Notes: generated from the sequence alone by a model not told the origin. A DNA stretch of 64,000 nucleotides from Caballeronia sp. M1242 (GCF_017220215.1 NZ_CP071129.1:1550001-1614000); one strand, 5' to 3'; positions 50,499 through 59,775 are shown, counted from the first letter of the stretch. Translations and numbers: made by a program.

Positions 50499-51650
50499 TT
50501 ACATGGCACCGTCGGAGGCGCGCGGACGCCTCGCGTGCATGCGTTGATCGCGGCGTTGCAGCGCCTCGCGCTCCGCGAGCGTCTGCTGATAAATGGCGAC
50601 GTAGTCGCTGCCGACTCTTTCGACCGAAAGCCGCTGAATGTCTTCCCGCGCGCGCGCCGCATACTGACTGCGCGCTTGCGAATCGAGCAGCAGCCAGCGC
50701 AACTTCGCGGCGGCCTGCGCCGGATCGCCCGGCGCGACGAGCACGCCCGCGCCGCCGCCATCGAGCAGTTCGGGAATGCCGCCCACGCGCGTCGCGAGAA
50801 TCGCGCAGCCCGCCTCGCGCGCCTCGGCGATCACAAGCGGACACGGGTCCTGATGCGACAGGAGCGCAAAGACGTCGGCGTTCGCGAGATAAGGGCGCGG
50901 GTCGGTCACGAAGCCCGTGAAATGAACAGCCGATTGCAGACCGAGTTCCGCGGCGAGCGCTTCCATCGACTCGCGCTCGGGACCATCGCCGATCAGATAC
51001 AGGTGCGGCTCCGCGATGAAGTCGCGCTGATGCGCCGTTTGTTCCCGCACGATCGCGAAGGCTTTCAGAAGATCCGCAATGCCTTTTCTCCGATACATTC
51101 CCGCGACGCAGACGACGCTCGGCCGCTTCATGTGCACCGGACGCGCCGCAGGACGACACGTGAGGCGCGGCGCGCCGACCGCGCCGTTGAGCACGACCGA
51201 CACGCGCTCGCGCCCGATGCCGCGCTCCTCCAGCGTGCGTGCAACGGCATCGCTCACGGCGACCATGCGATCGCCCGCGCGCACGAGCGACGCGCTCTTC
51301 TGCAATTCGTGATGCACGGTGGTCACGAGCGCGAAGCGGCGGCGCATGCTGCCGAATCGCGAGATGAGCGCGCCCGTCATCATGTGCGCGTGAACGATGT
51401 CGGGATCGAAACGATCGATGAGACGATTGAAGCCCGCGATCATCGACGGCACGCGCCAGGGCTGCCTCGACTGTTGCAACGGAATGTGCGTGATGCCATG
51501 ACGCCGCAACAGCGGCTCGAAGCCGCCGCCCGACGAAGCGACGACCACGTCGTGTCCCATGCGCGCCTCCATGCATGCGAGATCGACCATCATGTTGACG
51601 GTGCCGTTGCCGATGATCTGCGCGTGGTTGGCGAGATGGACTATTCGCAT
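50499..51650 (-). CDS. GT4-family glycosyltransferase
   Basis: A 383-residue retaining GT-B glycosyltransferase. The N-terminal acceptor domain starts MRIVHLANHAQIIGNGTVN and has DPDIVHAHMMTGAL. The C-terminal donor domain has LIGDGPERESMEALAAELGL and the E-x7-E-type motif around HQDPCPLVIAEAREAGCAILATRVGGIPEL. Start ATG 51650. It could act in exopolysaccharide or lipopolysaccharide synthesis; the priming glycosyltransferase 5 kb to the right fits this, but the link is not proven. Confidence 0.87.
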   Translation of the reverse strand: MRIVHLANHAQIIGNGTVNMMVDLACMEARMGHDVVVASSGGGFEPLLRRHGITHIPLQQSRQPWRVPSMIAGFNRLIDRFDPDIVHAHMMTGALISRFGSMRRRFALVTTVHHELQKSASLVRAGDRMVAVSDAVARTLEERGIGRERVSVVLNGAVGAPRLTCRPAARPVHMKRPSVVCVAGMYRRKGIADLLKAFAIVREQTAHQRDFIAEPHLYLIGDGPERESMEALAAELGLQSAVHFTGFVTDPRPYLANADVFALLSHQDPCPLVIAEAREAGCAILATRVGGIPELLDGGGAGVLVAPGDPAQAAAKLRWLLLDSQARSQYAARAREDIQRLSVERVGSDYVAIYQQTLAEREALQRRDQRMHARRPRASDGAM

Positions 51651-51778
51651 GTGGGTGCCGGTTGCGCGCGTGCCGGCATGCGTGATTACGCCGGCCGCGC
51701 GGTTCGTTATCGTTTTGAAGAAGAGCTACGGGTACCGCGGACACGCGCGCGCCGAACACAAGCGGCGCGCGTCGGGCT

Positions 51779-52312
51779 TCAGAGCAGTTCGTACGTATTG
51801 GCGAACGCGTTGACGCCCGCTTGCTGCAGCTTGCTTGCGCTCGTTTCGCGCGTCGTGCGGCCTTTTCTTGTCAGACCGATATAAGGCATGCCGTGTTCGA
51901 GGAACGGTCCTTCCGTCTTGCGAAAACCGAACGCTTCGTAAAACGCGCGCAGACTCACGGGCGCCGTGAGCCGCACGGCGCGGCCGGGCCAGCGTTCGGC
52001 GCACACGTTGAGCACGCGTTCGATGAGCGCGTGCGCGGTGCCATCGCCACGACGCAGCGGACTCGTCAGGATTTTGTCCACGACGACTTCGGGATCTTCG
52101 AGATCGCCTTCGTGAATGCGCGCGTACGCGAGCACCGGCATCGGGCGCGTCATGTCATCGGTGGCGAAGACGTGCACGCCGGTTTCATCGCGGCCGTCCG
52201 CATCGAGATGCACATGCGATTGCTCGACGACGAACACCGCACTGCGCGCACGCAGAATCAGATAAAGCTCGCGCGCAGTGAGCTGTTCGAAATCCAGGGT
52301 CTTCCAATTCAT
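51779..52312 (-). CDS. ElaA-like GNAT family acetyltransferase
   Basis: A 177-residue GNAT protein of the ElaA type. The N-terminus ELYLILRARSAVFVVEQ is diagnostic, and the acetyl-CoA loop region includes SPLRRGDGTAHALIERVL. The acceptor is unknown. ATG 52312 starts MNWKTLDFEQLTAREL; the longer frame is unlikely. The gene runs away from the DUF1839 gene. Confidence 0.88.
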   Translation of the reverse strand: MNWKTLDFEQLTARELYLILRARSAVFVVEQSHVHLDADGRDETGVHVFATDDMTRPMPVLAYARIHEGDLEDPEVVVDKILTSPLRRGDGTAHALIERVLNVCAERWPGRAVRLTAPVSLRAFYEAFGFRKTEGPFLEHGMPYIGLTRKGRTTRETSASKLQQAGVNAFANTYELL

Positions 52313-52718
52313 TGGTTGTTCTCCTTGCTGCCGGTTTCTCACCGGCGTTGCGACGATTGAACGTTACGTCCCGCGAAACAAGCTTTCAGTGCGGGGGCGC
52401 ACCGACTCCAGGGCTTGCAGCCCCGTCAAATAAGGCCAACCACACAAGAAGGCGTCTTCGGGGAAAAGGACGCCTTCACGAGATCCATCACGACATGTCA
52501 CCCGAGTCCTGCGCCACGCGCGGAAGGCTCGTGCACGTGCCGCGATAGCACTCGCGTCGTTGCGCACCTTCATGGGAAAATCACAATGCAACCCGCCATT
52601 GAACGCGGCGCCTTAGAAAGCGATAAAAGCGCAAGCGATAAAAACGCAGGTAAAAACAACGAATGCTTCGGCGCGCACGCGGTATCGGTTGCCGGCTTTT
52701 CAGGCCCGAGGTAAGCCC
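52313..52718. other. 406-bp divergent region with hairpin and direct repeats
   Basis: Divergent promoter region of the GNAT and DUF1839 genes. GAAGGCGTC (52448-52456) and GACGCCTTC (52469-52477) form a stem with a 12-base loop. Near the right end a 15-base unit (AGCGATAAAAGCGCA) is repeated once with one change (52619-52648). No small gene is supported. Confidence 0.5.
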
Positions 52719-53783
52719 ATGAGCGCGTTTCATACCAGCGGTATGACGAGTTCCGGCGTCAGTCGTTCACGCGTCGTTTCACTCGATCCCTTGCGCATGC
52801 GCGCGAAACGTCATCGCGCGCACGCGCTGCATCGCGCCGAACGCATCTGGCGCGATGGCGCAGGCCCCGTCGACCTGTGGATCGAGCTCTTGCATGGCAA
52901 CGGACTCGAACCGCATGCGATGCTGGCCTACACGGTCACGCAGGACTTCGAAGACGATCAGTTCACGCTCGGCCGTCCGCCTTGTGAAGACATCGAAAAG
53001 CTCTACGGCTTGCAGGTGCATGAACTCGCTCTGTTCGGCTCGCTGGAAGAACGCGCGCTCGTGCAAACGCGCCGCGGCAATACGGTCCTCGTCGAAGTCG
53101 ATGCGTTCTTTTTGCCCGACATGCCCGCGACGCACTATCGACGCGAGCATGTGAAGACCACCATCGGCATTGATGTGATCGATCCCAACGCGCGACGGCT
53201 CGGTTACTTTCATCACAGCGGTTATCACCTGCTTCACGGCGACGACTACGACGGCGTGCTCGGAACCAAGGCCGCGCACGATACGACGTTATCCGGTGCA
53301 GCGGGCACAACGCATGGGCAAGCACTATTCCCGCATGTGGAGTTCATCAAACGCGTGGGCGAATCGCTCGGCGGGACAGCGCTTGCGGAAGGATCGGCGG
53401 ACCTCTTATGCGCGCATCTGCTGCGCCGTCCGATGCACAACCCGATATCGCGCTGGCGCAGCGCGTTTCCCGCGCACGTCGATACGATGCTCGAGCGCAA
53501 AGAAGCGTATGCGCGGCCCTATGGGTGTCATGTGATGCGTCAGTTGGGCGCGAACTTCGAACTGCTCGCGCATTACCTCGAATGGATGCGCGAACACGGC
53601 TTCGATATTCCCGTGACGACGCACGTGGCCGCTCGCGCGATAGCAAGCGAAGCGATGGCGCTGCAATGCCGGCTCGCGCGGGCGCTCGCAGACGGGCAGG
53701 CGGATCTCTGCGACGCCTCGTTCGACATCATGGAAGCCGCGTACGAGCGCGTGGTGCCCACGCTCGCGGCAATCGTCTGTTGA
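52719..53783 (+). CDS. DUF1839 family protein
   Basis: A 354-residue protein of unknown function that matches the DUF1839 family. Recognisable parts are LDPLRMRAKRHRAHALHRAERIW, DLWIELLHGNGLEPHAMLAYTVTQDFEDDQFT and RRLGYFHHSGYHLLHGDDYDGV, a His-rich motif likely to be structural or catalytic. The family is sometimes found near carrier-protein and amino-acid-activating genes in Burkholderia and Bradyrhizobium; none is seen here. No signal peptide or TM. ATG 52719 is preceded by GAGGTAAG. Confidence 0.82.
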   Translation: MSAFHTSGMTSSGVSRSRVVSLDPLRMRAKRHRAHALHRAERIWRDGAGPVDLWIELLHGNGLEPHAMLAYTVTQDFEDDQFTLGRPPCEDIEKLYGLQVHELALFGSLEERALVQTRRGNTVLVEVDAFFLPDMPATHYRREHVKTTIGIDVIDPNARRLGYFHHSGYHLLHGDDYDGVLGTKAAHDTTLSGAAGTTHGQALFPHVEFIKRVGESLGGTALAEGSADLLCAHLLRRPMHNPISRWRSAFPAHVDTMLERKEAYARPYGCHVMRQLGANFELLAHYLEWMREHGFDIPVTTHVAARAIASEAMALQCRLARALADGQADLCDASFDIMEAAYERVVPTLAAIVC

Positions 53784-54753
53784 TCATTCCAATGCGTGAT
53801 GCGCGATGCATGCCCAATGCATGCGCAATGCACGCGCGTATGACATCGCGATGATCGCACGTCGCGTCATGCGCATTTCACGCTCGCATGGTGAGATGCG
53901 ACGTGCGGCATGCACCCTATTGTCCCCGATGAAACATTTCCGCACCGCGTAATGGCGCGTTCCATACGTTCGGCGGGGACCTTCCGGTATCGCGTCGAAC
54001 CTCGGCATCGCCGTGCGCAGCGCAAACGTTTGACACGTCGATCGCGGTTTTCGGGGGAAAAACGAATCGCTCGCGCGCCCTATGTGGGGCAACTCACGCC
54101 TTCTCGCGGGCACGATTCACGCATTCGGGCGCGGCATGGCCCACAGACGAGCCGTTTCGTGAAACGGGCGCAACGTTTAGCCGTTTGCGAAATTGCCATG
54201 GAACACATCCTTCACTCCGCGCGAAGCCTTATGCAGCAAGGCTTTGGCGGGAAGCAAGAGGTCTCGCGCCGGCAGCACGTTCGTTAGGCCACGAACATGA
54301 TGGAACACAGATGAATCAATTTTCAATGTCCCTACAAAAGGAGGGGTTCTCTCGGTGGGACGCGGCTCTCTGAGGCTTATCGCACGGTGATCGTCAAAGC
54401 CTGGACCGGTTTACAAGCCGTTTGCGCTGACGATACCCCTCCGGGCGTATGCGGATTCCTAAGACCACCGATGTTCAAGACTGAAACAAAAAGGCGACGC
54501 TGCGCCGCATCACAGCAGGCGTTCAGACGGTGAGGCCCCACCAGCATTGACGTTCGCCGCATTGGCACAGTCCTCGCTAAAAGAGTCGCGCAACCCGAAG
54601 CGACGCGATCTACTAAATCAACTCAAGCGAGCACGGGCTGCTAACGGGGCTGGTGTGAGACGTTTTCATAGCCGCGCGAGACGCGACCCGAGAACGATCA
54701 CACCAGTAAAGAAAAAAGTGAAGCGCAACGCGCGAAGTTACGAGAGAACAAAC
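53784..54753. other. 970-bp region without a supported gene
   Basis: Between the DUF1839 gene and the Crp/Fnr gene. The first 60 bases carry three copies of CAATGC(A/G)(T/C)G (53790, 53815, 53826) among many ATGC steps. Short open frames exist but show no family signature or convincing ribosome site. The stretch 54290-54550 is less GC-rich than its neighbours and may hold a promoter or small RNA. A sigma-54-like site lies at 54563-54578. Confidence 0.5.
54563..54578 (+). promoter_or_regulatory. Candidate sigma-54 promoter before the Crp/Fnr gene
   Basis: TGGCACAGTCCTCGCT matches the sigma-54 consensus TGGCAC-R-N4-TTGCW with one mismatch; the invariant GG and GC are ten bases apart, as required. 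It lies 175 bases before the ATG at 54754. Confidence 0.5.
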
Positions 54754-55500
54754 ATGCTGACCCTTCAGTCCGACCTGCACGGCAACCACCTCCTCGGCGC
54801 CCTTCCGGCACATGAGTGGCAAGCTCTGACTCCGCATCTCGAACTGGTTCAACTCCGCACCGAGCAACTGCTCTGCGATTCGGGCCAACGTATTCATCAC
54901 GTGTACTTCCCGACGACCGCCATCATCTCTCTGTTGCATACGATGGAAGACGGCGGCTCGGTCGAAATCGCCGCAGTCGGCCGTGAAGGCATGACGGGCG
55001 TGCCGGTCCTGACCGGCGGCGAAACGATGCCCACGCGTGTCCAGGTGCAGTGCCCGGGCTTCGCATATCGCATGAGCGCTCAGGCACTGCGCGAACAGTT
55101 CGGACGTTCGGACTTTCTGCGCCGCCTGATGCTGCTCTACATGCAGGCCCTGCTCACGCAAGTCGCGCAGACCGCGGCGTGTAATCGTCATCATTCGCTC
55201 AACAAGCAGCTTTGCCGCTGGCTGTTGATCGAAATCGACCGCACCGCGTCGAACGAACTGCAAGTCACGCAGCAGCTGATCGCCGACATGCTCGGCGTGC
55301 GTCGCGAAGGCGTGACCGAAGCGGCCGGCAAGCTGCACGATGCGGGTCTCATCCACCATAGCCGCGGCTGCATCAAGGTGGTGGATCGCGAAGGGCTGGA
55401 AGCGCGCGCCTGCGAATGCTACGGCCTCGTCAAACGTGAGTTCGACCGCCTGCTGCCGCGTCTGCGCGCGCAGGAGACGGCTTCGGCCTCCAGTGTCTGA
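54754..55500 (+). CDS. Crp/Fnr-family transcriptional regulator
   Basis: A 248-residue regulator. A cyclic-nucleotide-binding fold (about 20-140) is followed by a C-terminal winged helix (QVTQQLIADMLGVRREGVTEAAGKL). It lacks the N-terminal cysteine cluster of Fnr. The ligand is unknown; cyclic-di-GMP or cAMP are possible in this superfamily. The stop is 7 bases before the WcaJ-type gene, so they form an operon and it may control exopolysaccharide start. Confidence 0.9.
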   Translation: MLTLQSDLHGNHLLGALPAHEWQALTPHLELVQLRTEQLLCDSGQRIHHVYFPTTAIISLLHTMEDGGSVEIAAVGREGMTGVPVLTGGETMPTRVQVQCPGFAYRMSAQALREQFGRSDFLRRLMLLYMQALLTQVAQTAACNRHHSLNKQLCRWLLIEIDRTASNELQVTQQLIADMLGVRREGVTEAAGKLHDAGLIHHSRGCIKVVDREGLEARACECYGLVKREFDRLLPRLRAQETASASSV

Positions 55501-55507
55501 GATACGG

Positions 55508-56929
55508 ATGCACAATAAAAGTCACGATATGTTCGGCTGGACGGCGCGCTGTCTGGACGTCTTCTTCATCGTCGCGGGCGGGGTGATCGCGCATTCCATG
55601 CGCTTTTCCTCGCTCGAATTCAGCGATATCGAGAAGCTCCTGATCGCATTCAATAGCGTGCTGGCATTGCTGTTGTTCCCGACGTTCGGGGTGTACGAAG
55701 CCTGGCGCGGCAAGCCGCTTCCGATGATGCTGGCGCGCGTCACGCTCGCCTGGATGACGGTGGCCGCCGCGGCGCTTCTGCTCGCCTTCACGCTGCATCG
55801 CATGGACGCCGTGTCGCGGCTCTGGTTCGCGTATTCGACGCTCATCTCCGGCGCGCTGATCGTGCTCGCGAAATGCGCGGTGTACGCGAGCCTGCGAATC
55901 ATGCGCGGCCGCGGCTTCAATCAGCGCACGGTGGCGATCGTCGGCGCGCAGGGCTTCGCGCGCACGCTGCTCGCGCATCTGTCGAGCACGCCCGAGCAAG
56001 GCTTCACGCCCGTCTGTCTGCTCGACACGACGGGCGACGAAGAACTCCATGCAAGCGGCCTCGGCAGCCGGCCCGGCGCGTCCATGCGCCTGCCGGTGCT
56101 CAACGACTTCGACGAACTCGTCGAGAAAGTGCGCGCCGAGGACATCAACGAAGTGTGGCTCGCGCTGCCGCTTTCGCAGGAACACACGATCTATCGCTTC
56201 GTGCATGCGCTGCGGCACGACTTCGTGAATCTGCGGCTGATTCCGGACACGCGCAGCATCTCGCTCTTCAACCATTCGATGACCGATGTCGCGGGGCTCG
56301 CGACCATCAACCTGACGACGTCACCTGTCAGCACCTTACAGATGTGGCCGAAGCTGCTGTTCGACCGCTGCTTTGCCGCGGCCGCGCTGCTCGCGCTCTC
56401 GCCGATCATGATCACCATTGCAATCGCGATCAAGGCGACATCGGAAGGGCCGGTGTTCTTCACGCAGAACCGCAAGGGCGCGGACGGACGGCCGTTCAAG
56501 ATCTACAAGTTCCGTTCGATGGCCGTGCATCGCGAGACCAAGGGTCACGTGACGCAGGCGACGCGCAACGACCCGCGCGTGACGAAGATCGGCGCGTTCC
56601 TGCGCCGCACGAGTCTCGACGAACTGCCGCAGTTCATCAACGTGCTGTTCGGCGATATGTCGGTGGTCGGGCCGCGTCCACATGCGATCGAACACGACGA
56701 TCTGTACAAGGATCTCGTCTACGGCTACATGTTCCGCTACCGCATCAAGCCGGGCATTACTGGCTGGGCGCAGGTGAACGGATATCGCGGCGCGACCGAG
56801 AAGGTCGAGAAGATGCAGAACCGCGTGAAGTTCGACCTGTTCTACATTCACAACTGGTCGTTCTGGTTCGACATCAAGATCGTCGCGATGACGCTGTTCA
56901 AGGGCTTTATCGGACGAAACGCGTACTAA
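55508..56929 (+). CDS. Undecaprenyl-phosphate glucose phosphotransferase (WcaJ type)
   Basis: A 473-residue polyprenol-phosphate hexose-1-phosphate transferase that starts exopolysaccharide repeat units. About four N-terminal TM segments are followed by a CoA-binding-like domain (VAIVGAQGFARTLLAHL) and a fifth TM. The catalytic PF02397 domain has KIYKFRSMAVH, LRRTSLDELPQFINVLFGDM, VVGPRPH and PGITGWAQVNGYRG. ATG 55508 is seven bases after the regulator. No other exopolysaccharide genes follow; the next gene is rpiA on the other strand. Confidence 0.93.
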   Translation: MHNKSHDMFGWTARCLDVFFIVAGGVIAHSMRFSSLEFSDIEKLLIAFNSVLALLLFPTFGVYEAWRGKPLPMMLARVTLAWMTVAAAALLLAFTLHRMDAVSRLWFAYSTLISGALIVLAKCAVYASLRIMRGRGFNQRTVAIVGAQGFARTLLAHLSSTPEQGFTPVCLLDTTGDEELHASGLGSRPGASMRLPVLNDFDELVEKVRAEDINEVWLALPLSQEHTIYRFVHALRHDFVNLRLIPDTRSISLFNHSMTDVAGLATINLTTSPVSTLQMWPKLLFDRCFAAAALLALSPIMITIAIAIKATSEGPVFFTQNRKGADGRPFKIYKFRSMAVHRETKGHVTQATRNDPRVTKIGAFLRRTSLDELPQFINVLFGDMSVVGPRPHAIEHDDLYKDLVYGYMFRYRIKPGITGWAQVNGYRGATEKVEKMQNRVKFDLFYIHNWSFWFDIKIVAMTLFKGFIGRNAY

Positions 56930-56958
56930 GCGTATTGAACGCGCTGCATTGAACGAAA

Positions 56959-56990
56959 ACGGGCCCGGCGACTCGCGTTGCCGGGCCCGT
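56959..56990. terminator. Bidirectional terminator between wcaJ-type gene and rpiA
   Basis: ACGGGCCCGGC and GCCGGGCCCGT arms around a nine-base loop, between two convergent genes. The T-runs are short, so efficiency is uncertain. Confidence 0.7.
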
Positions 56991-57010
56991 TGTGCTTGTG
57001 GCGACGCGCT

Positions 57011-57697
57011 TCAGTAGTCGATACGCTCGACGCCCTGCTCCGTGCCGAGCAGGCACACGTCCGCTCCGCGCGCCGCGAAAAGACCCACCGTCACCACGCC
57101 CGGCCACGCGTTGATTTGCGCTTCGAGTCCGCGCGGGTCCGTGATGGAGAGGCCCTTCACGTCGATGATCTCGTTGCCGTTGTCGGTGATGAACGGCATG
57201 CCGTCCTGCATCACGCGCACGATGGGCACGCCGCCGAGCGCGGCGATCTTGCGACCGATCGCGGTGCGCGCCATCGGCACGACTTCGATGGGCAGCGGGA
57301 ACGTGCCCATCACGTCGACGCGCTTGCTCGCATCCGCGATGCACACGAACACCTCGGCCACCGACGCCACGATCTTCTCGCGCGTGAGCGCCCCGCCGCC
57401 GCCTTTTATCATCGCGCCGCTCGCGTCGATTTCGTCGGCGCCGTCGACGTAGACCGGCAGCGTGTCCACGTCGTTCAGGTCGAACACCTTGAAGCCGTGC
57501 GATTCGAGCCGCGCGGTCGTCGCGAGCGAACTCGATACCGCCCCGCGATAACGCGCTTTCGAGGCGGCCAGCGCGTCGATGAAGCAATTGGCCGTCGATC
57601 CGGTGCCGACGCCGATGATCGAGCCTTCGGGCACGTGCGCGTTCACATAGTCGGCCGCGGCCTGGCCGACGCGCTGCTTGAGTTCGTCCTGAGTCAT
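57011..57697 (-). CDS. rpiA: Ribose-5-phosphate isomerase A
   Basis: A 228-residue enzyme that interconverts ribose 5-phosphate and ribulose 5-phosphate in the pentose phosphate pathway. Motifs are [45 protein letters not shown] and [14 protein letters not shown] 57697 starts [11 protein letters not shown]. Last gene of the rnr-rlmB-amidase-SirB2-rpiA run. Confidence 0.97.
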   Translation of the reverse strand: MTQDELKQRVGQAAADYVNAHVPEGSIIGVGTGSTANCFIDALAASKARYRGAVSSSLATTARLESHGFKVFDLNDVDTLPVYVDGADEIDASGAMIKGGGGALTREKIVASVAEVFVCIADASKRVDVMGTFPLPIEVVPMARTAIGRKIAALGGVPIVRVMQDGMPFITDNGNEIIDVKGLSITDPRGLEAQINAWPGVVTVGLFAARGADVCLLGTEQGVERIDY

Positions 57698-57776
57698 GGA
57701 AATGGTGCTGCGCGTGAGGGGAAAACGCGATTTTATCGGAGCGCGCGCCGCCTTCCCGCGCTTTTTGAGCATGCGG

Positions 57777-58172
57777 TCAGAGGATGCCGTGCAGGAATCC
57801 GAGCGGATCGTGCGTGCGCGCGACGGACGCGATAAACGCGAAGACGATGATCGCCAGCACGCCGAAGACGGCGCGCGCGCCCTTCGTCCGGCCGCGCTTG
57901 AGCGCGAAGGTGCCGAGCACGATGTAGACGACGAGGCCCGCGATCTTCGCGCCCAGCCACGCCGCGTTCGGCCCAAAGCCGATGATCGCGACGAGTGCAA
58001 TCGCGCTCGCGAGCAGGAGCGTATCGACGATATGCGGCACGATCTTGCTCGCACGGGCGGTGAGAAGGCGCGAGTCCGTCAGCATCCAGATCCAGCGCAC
58101 AACGAAGCCCGCGATGCTCAGGCCCGCGCAGGTCATATGGAGCGCGCGCAGCGGCAGAAAATAGTCGCCCAT
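57777..58172 (-). CDS. SirB2-family membrane protein
   Basis: A 131-residue protein with four hydrophobic segments, of the SirB family ([39 protein letters not shown]). The role is not established. It lies 24 bases after the amidase and 79 before rpiA on the same strand. Confidence 0.85.
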   Translation of the reverse strand: MGDYFLPLRALHMTCAGLSIAGFVVRWIWMLTDSRLLTARASKIVPHIVDTLLLASAIALVAIIGFGPNAAWLGAKIAGLVVYIVLGTFALKRGRTKGARAVFGVLAIIVFAFIASVARTHDPLGFLHGIL

Positions 58173-58196
58173 TTCTTCTTTTGTCTAACGCAACGG

Positions 58197-59030
58197 TCAG
58201 GGGAAGTACTTGTCCAGCAAGGCCTGCGCGATGGCGTCTGTTTGCGCATCGGCGTCGCCTGCGTAGTCCGACGGCCGGAAGTGCATCTGGAACGCGCCGA
58301 AGACGCGGCGCGTCTTCTCGTCGAGCATGCCGTCGGTGGCGACGTCGTAGCCGTAGCGCTTGAGCTTTTCCTGCAACGCGCGCACGTCGCACGGCGCTTT
58401 GGGATCGCGGCCGGCGAGATGCGCGGCGACGGCGGCATCGTCGGGCCATGCGCCGATGCCCGCCTCGTACAGCGTGCGCCACGGAAAGAGCGGACCGGGA
58501 TCGATCTTGCGCTGCGGAGCGATGTCGCTATGGCCGACCACGCGCGTCGGCGGAATGCCGTAACGCTCGACGATGTCGCGCGAAAGCTTCACGAGCGCAT
58601 CGACCTGCGCGGGCGGATACGGCTGCCAGGTGCGGCCGGCGGGGGTATCGATCGGTCCGAGGTTCACGTTCTCGATGCCGATCGACGACGCGTTAAGCTC
58701 CGTCGCGCCCTGCCAGTAGCTCTGGCCGGCATGCCACGCGCGCTTCTCTTCGGGCACGAGCTGATAGACGACCGGCTCGCCGTTCTCGATGCGCGGCGCG
58801 TCGGGCACGACGTAGTGGACGCTGACCTCATCGCCCGTGAGGACGGCGAGCGAGCGCGCTTCGTCGATTTCCGTGTAGTGCATGACGAGGAAACGCACGC
58901 GCGAATCGGCGTTTTTCGCGTGGTGTTGCGTGTCGGCGATGTAGGTGCCGCGGTTTTGCATGGTGGGGGTGCAGGCGGTAACGAAAGCGCAGGCGAGCGC
59001 GAGACAGACGAGGCGAAGCATGCGAAACAC
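58197..59030 (-). CDS. amiD: AmiD-like N-acetylmuramoyl-L-alanine amidase lipoprotein
   Basis: A 277-residue outer-membrane-type lipoprotein (lipobox FVTAC) with an amidase_2 domain. The zinc ligands appear in VMHYTE and VGHSDIAPQRKIDPGP, with IGIENVNLG between. A C-terminal peptidoglycan-binding domain follows (DVRALQEKLKRYGYDVATDGML). It cuts the bond between muramic acid and the stem peptide in wall turnover. Start ATG 59030; ATG 59021 is also possible. It begins one base after the rlmB stop. Confidence 0.88.
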   Translation of the reverse strand: MFRMLRLVCLALACAFVTACTPTMQNRGTYIADTQHHAKNADSRVRFLVMHYTEIDEARSLAVLTGDEVSVHYVVPDAPRIENGEPVVYQLVPEEKRAWHAGQSYWQGATELNASSIGIENVNLGPIDTPAGRTWQPYPPAQVDALVKLSRDIVERYGIPPTRVVGHSDIAPQRKIDPGPLFPWRTLYEAGIGAWPDDAAVAAHLAGRDPKAPCDVRALQEKLKRYGYDVATDGMLDEKTRRVFGAFQMHFRPSDYAGDADAQTDAIAQALLDKYFP

Positions 59031-59031
59031 C

Positions 59032-59775
59032 TTACTTCTTCACCATCCTCTGCCGCACCGCCTCGAACAGGCACACGCCGCTCGCCACCGACACGTTCAG
59101 GCTCTCCACCGCGCCCGCCATCGGAATATGCATGATCTCGTCGCACGTCTCGCGCGTGAGGCGGCGCATGCCCTCGCCTTCCGCGCCCACGACGATCGCC
59201 ACCGCGCCGTCGAGCTTCGTCTCATAGACGCTCGCCGTCGCTTCGCCCGCCGTGCCGATCACCCAGACGCCGGCATCCTTCAGTTCGCGCAGCGCGCGCG
59301 CCAGATTCGTCACCGTGATGTACGGCACGCTTTCGGCCGCGCCGCTCGCCACTTTCGCGGCGGTCGCGTTGAGGCCCGCCGAACGATCGCGCGGCGCGAT
59401 GACCGCATGCGCGCCCGCCGCGTCCGCGACGCGCAGGCATGCGCCGAGATTATGCGGGTCGGTGACGCCATCGAGCACGAGCAGCAAGGGCGTTCCCGAG
59501 ATGCCGTCGAGCAGTTCGGCGAGGTTCTGCGCGAGCGGCAAGTCGTGCGCGCGGGCCACGACGCCCTGATGCTGGATATTGCCCGCGAGGCCCCACAAAC
59601 GCCCTTCGTCGGCGGCGATCAGACGCACGCCCGCGTCCTTCGCGGCACGCAGGAAGTCCTGCATGCGGCGGTCCTTGCGCGTGGGGTCGTACAACACTTC
59701 CTCGATAGACGAGGCATCCGCCCGCACGCGCGCCGTCACCGCGTGGAAACCGTAAAGAACCTTGAGACGTGACAT
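59032..59775 (-). CDS. rlmB: 23S rRNA (guanosine-2251-2'-O)-methyltransferase RlmB
   Basis: A 247-residue SPOUT methyltransferase. The N-terminal substrate domain ([24 protein letters not shown]) precedes the knotted SAM domain ([57 protein letters not shown]). It acts on 23S rRNA. ATG 59775 gives the family start; it lies 97 bases after the rnr stop, a usual partner. Confidence 0.96.
   Translation of the reverse strand: MSRLKVLYGFHAVTARVRADASSIEEVLYDPTRKDRRMQDFLRAAKDAGVRLIAADEGRLWGLAGNIQHQGVVARAHDLPLAQNLAELLDGISGTPLLLVLDGVTDPHNLGACLRVADAAGAHAVIAPRDRSAGLNATAAKVASGAAESVPYITVTNLARALRELKDAGVWVIGTAGEATASVYETKLDGAVAIVVGAEGEGMRRLTRETCDEIMHIPMAGAVESLNVSVASGVCLFEAVRQRMVKK

Noticed and set aside
53910..54287. 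Short open frame (125 codons) in the long gap after the DUF1839 gene
   Set aside because: Arg/His-rich composition, no family similarity, no clear ribosome site, and competing short frames on the other strand.
54311..54373. A possible 20-residue peptide beginning MNQFSMSLQK
   Set aside because: The frame is short, the ribosome site is weak and nothing supports translation; left as part of the intergenic region.
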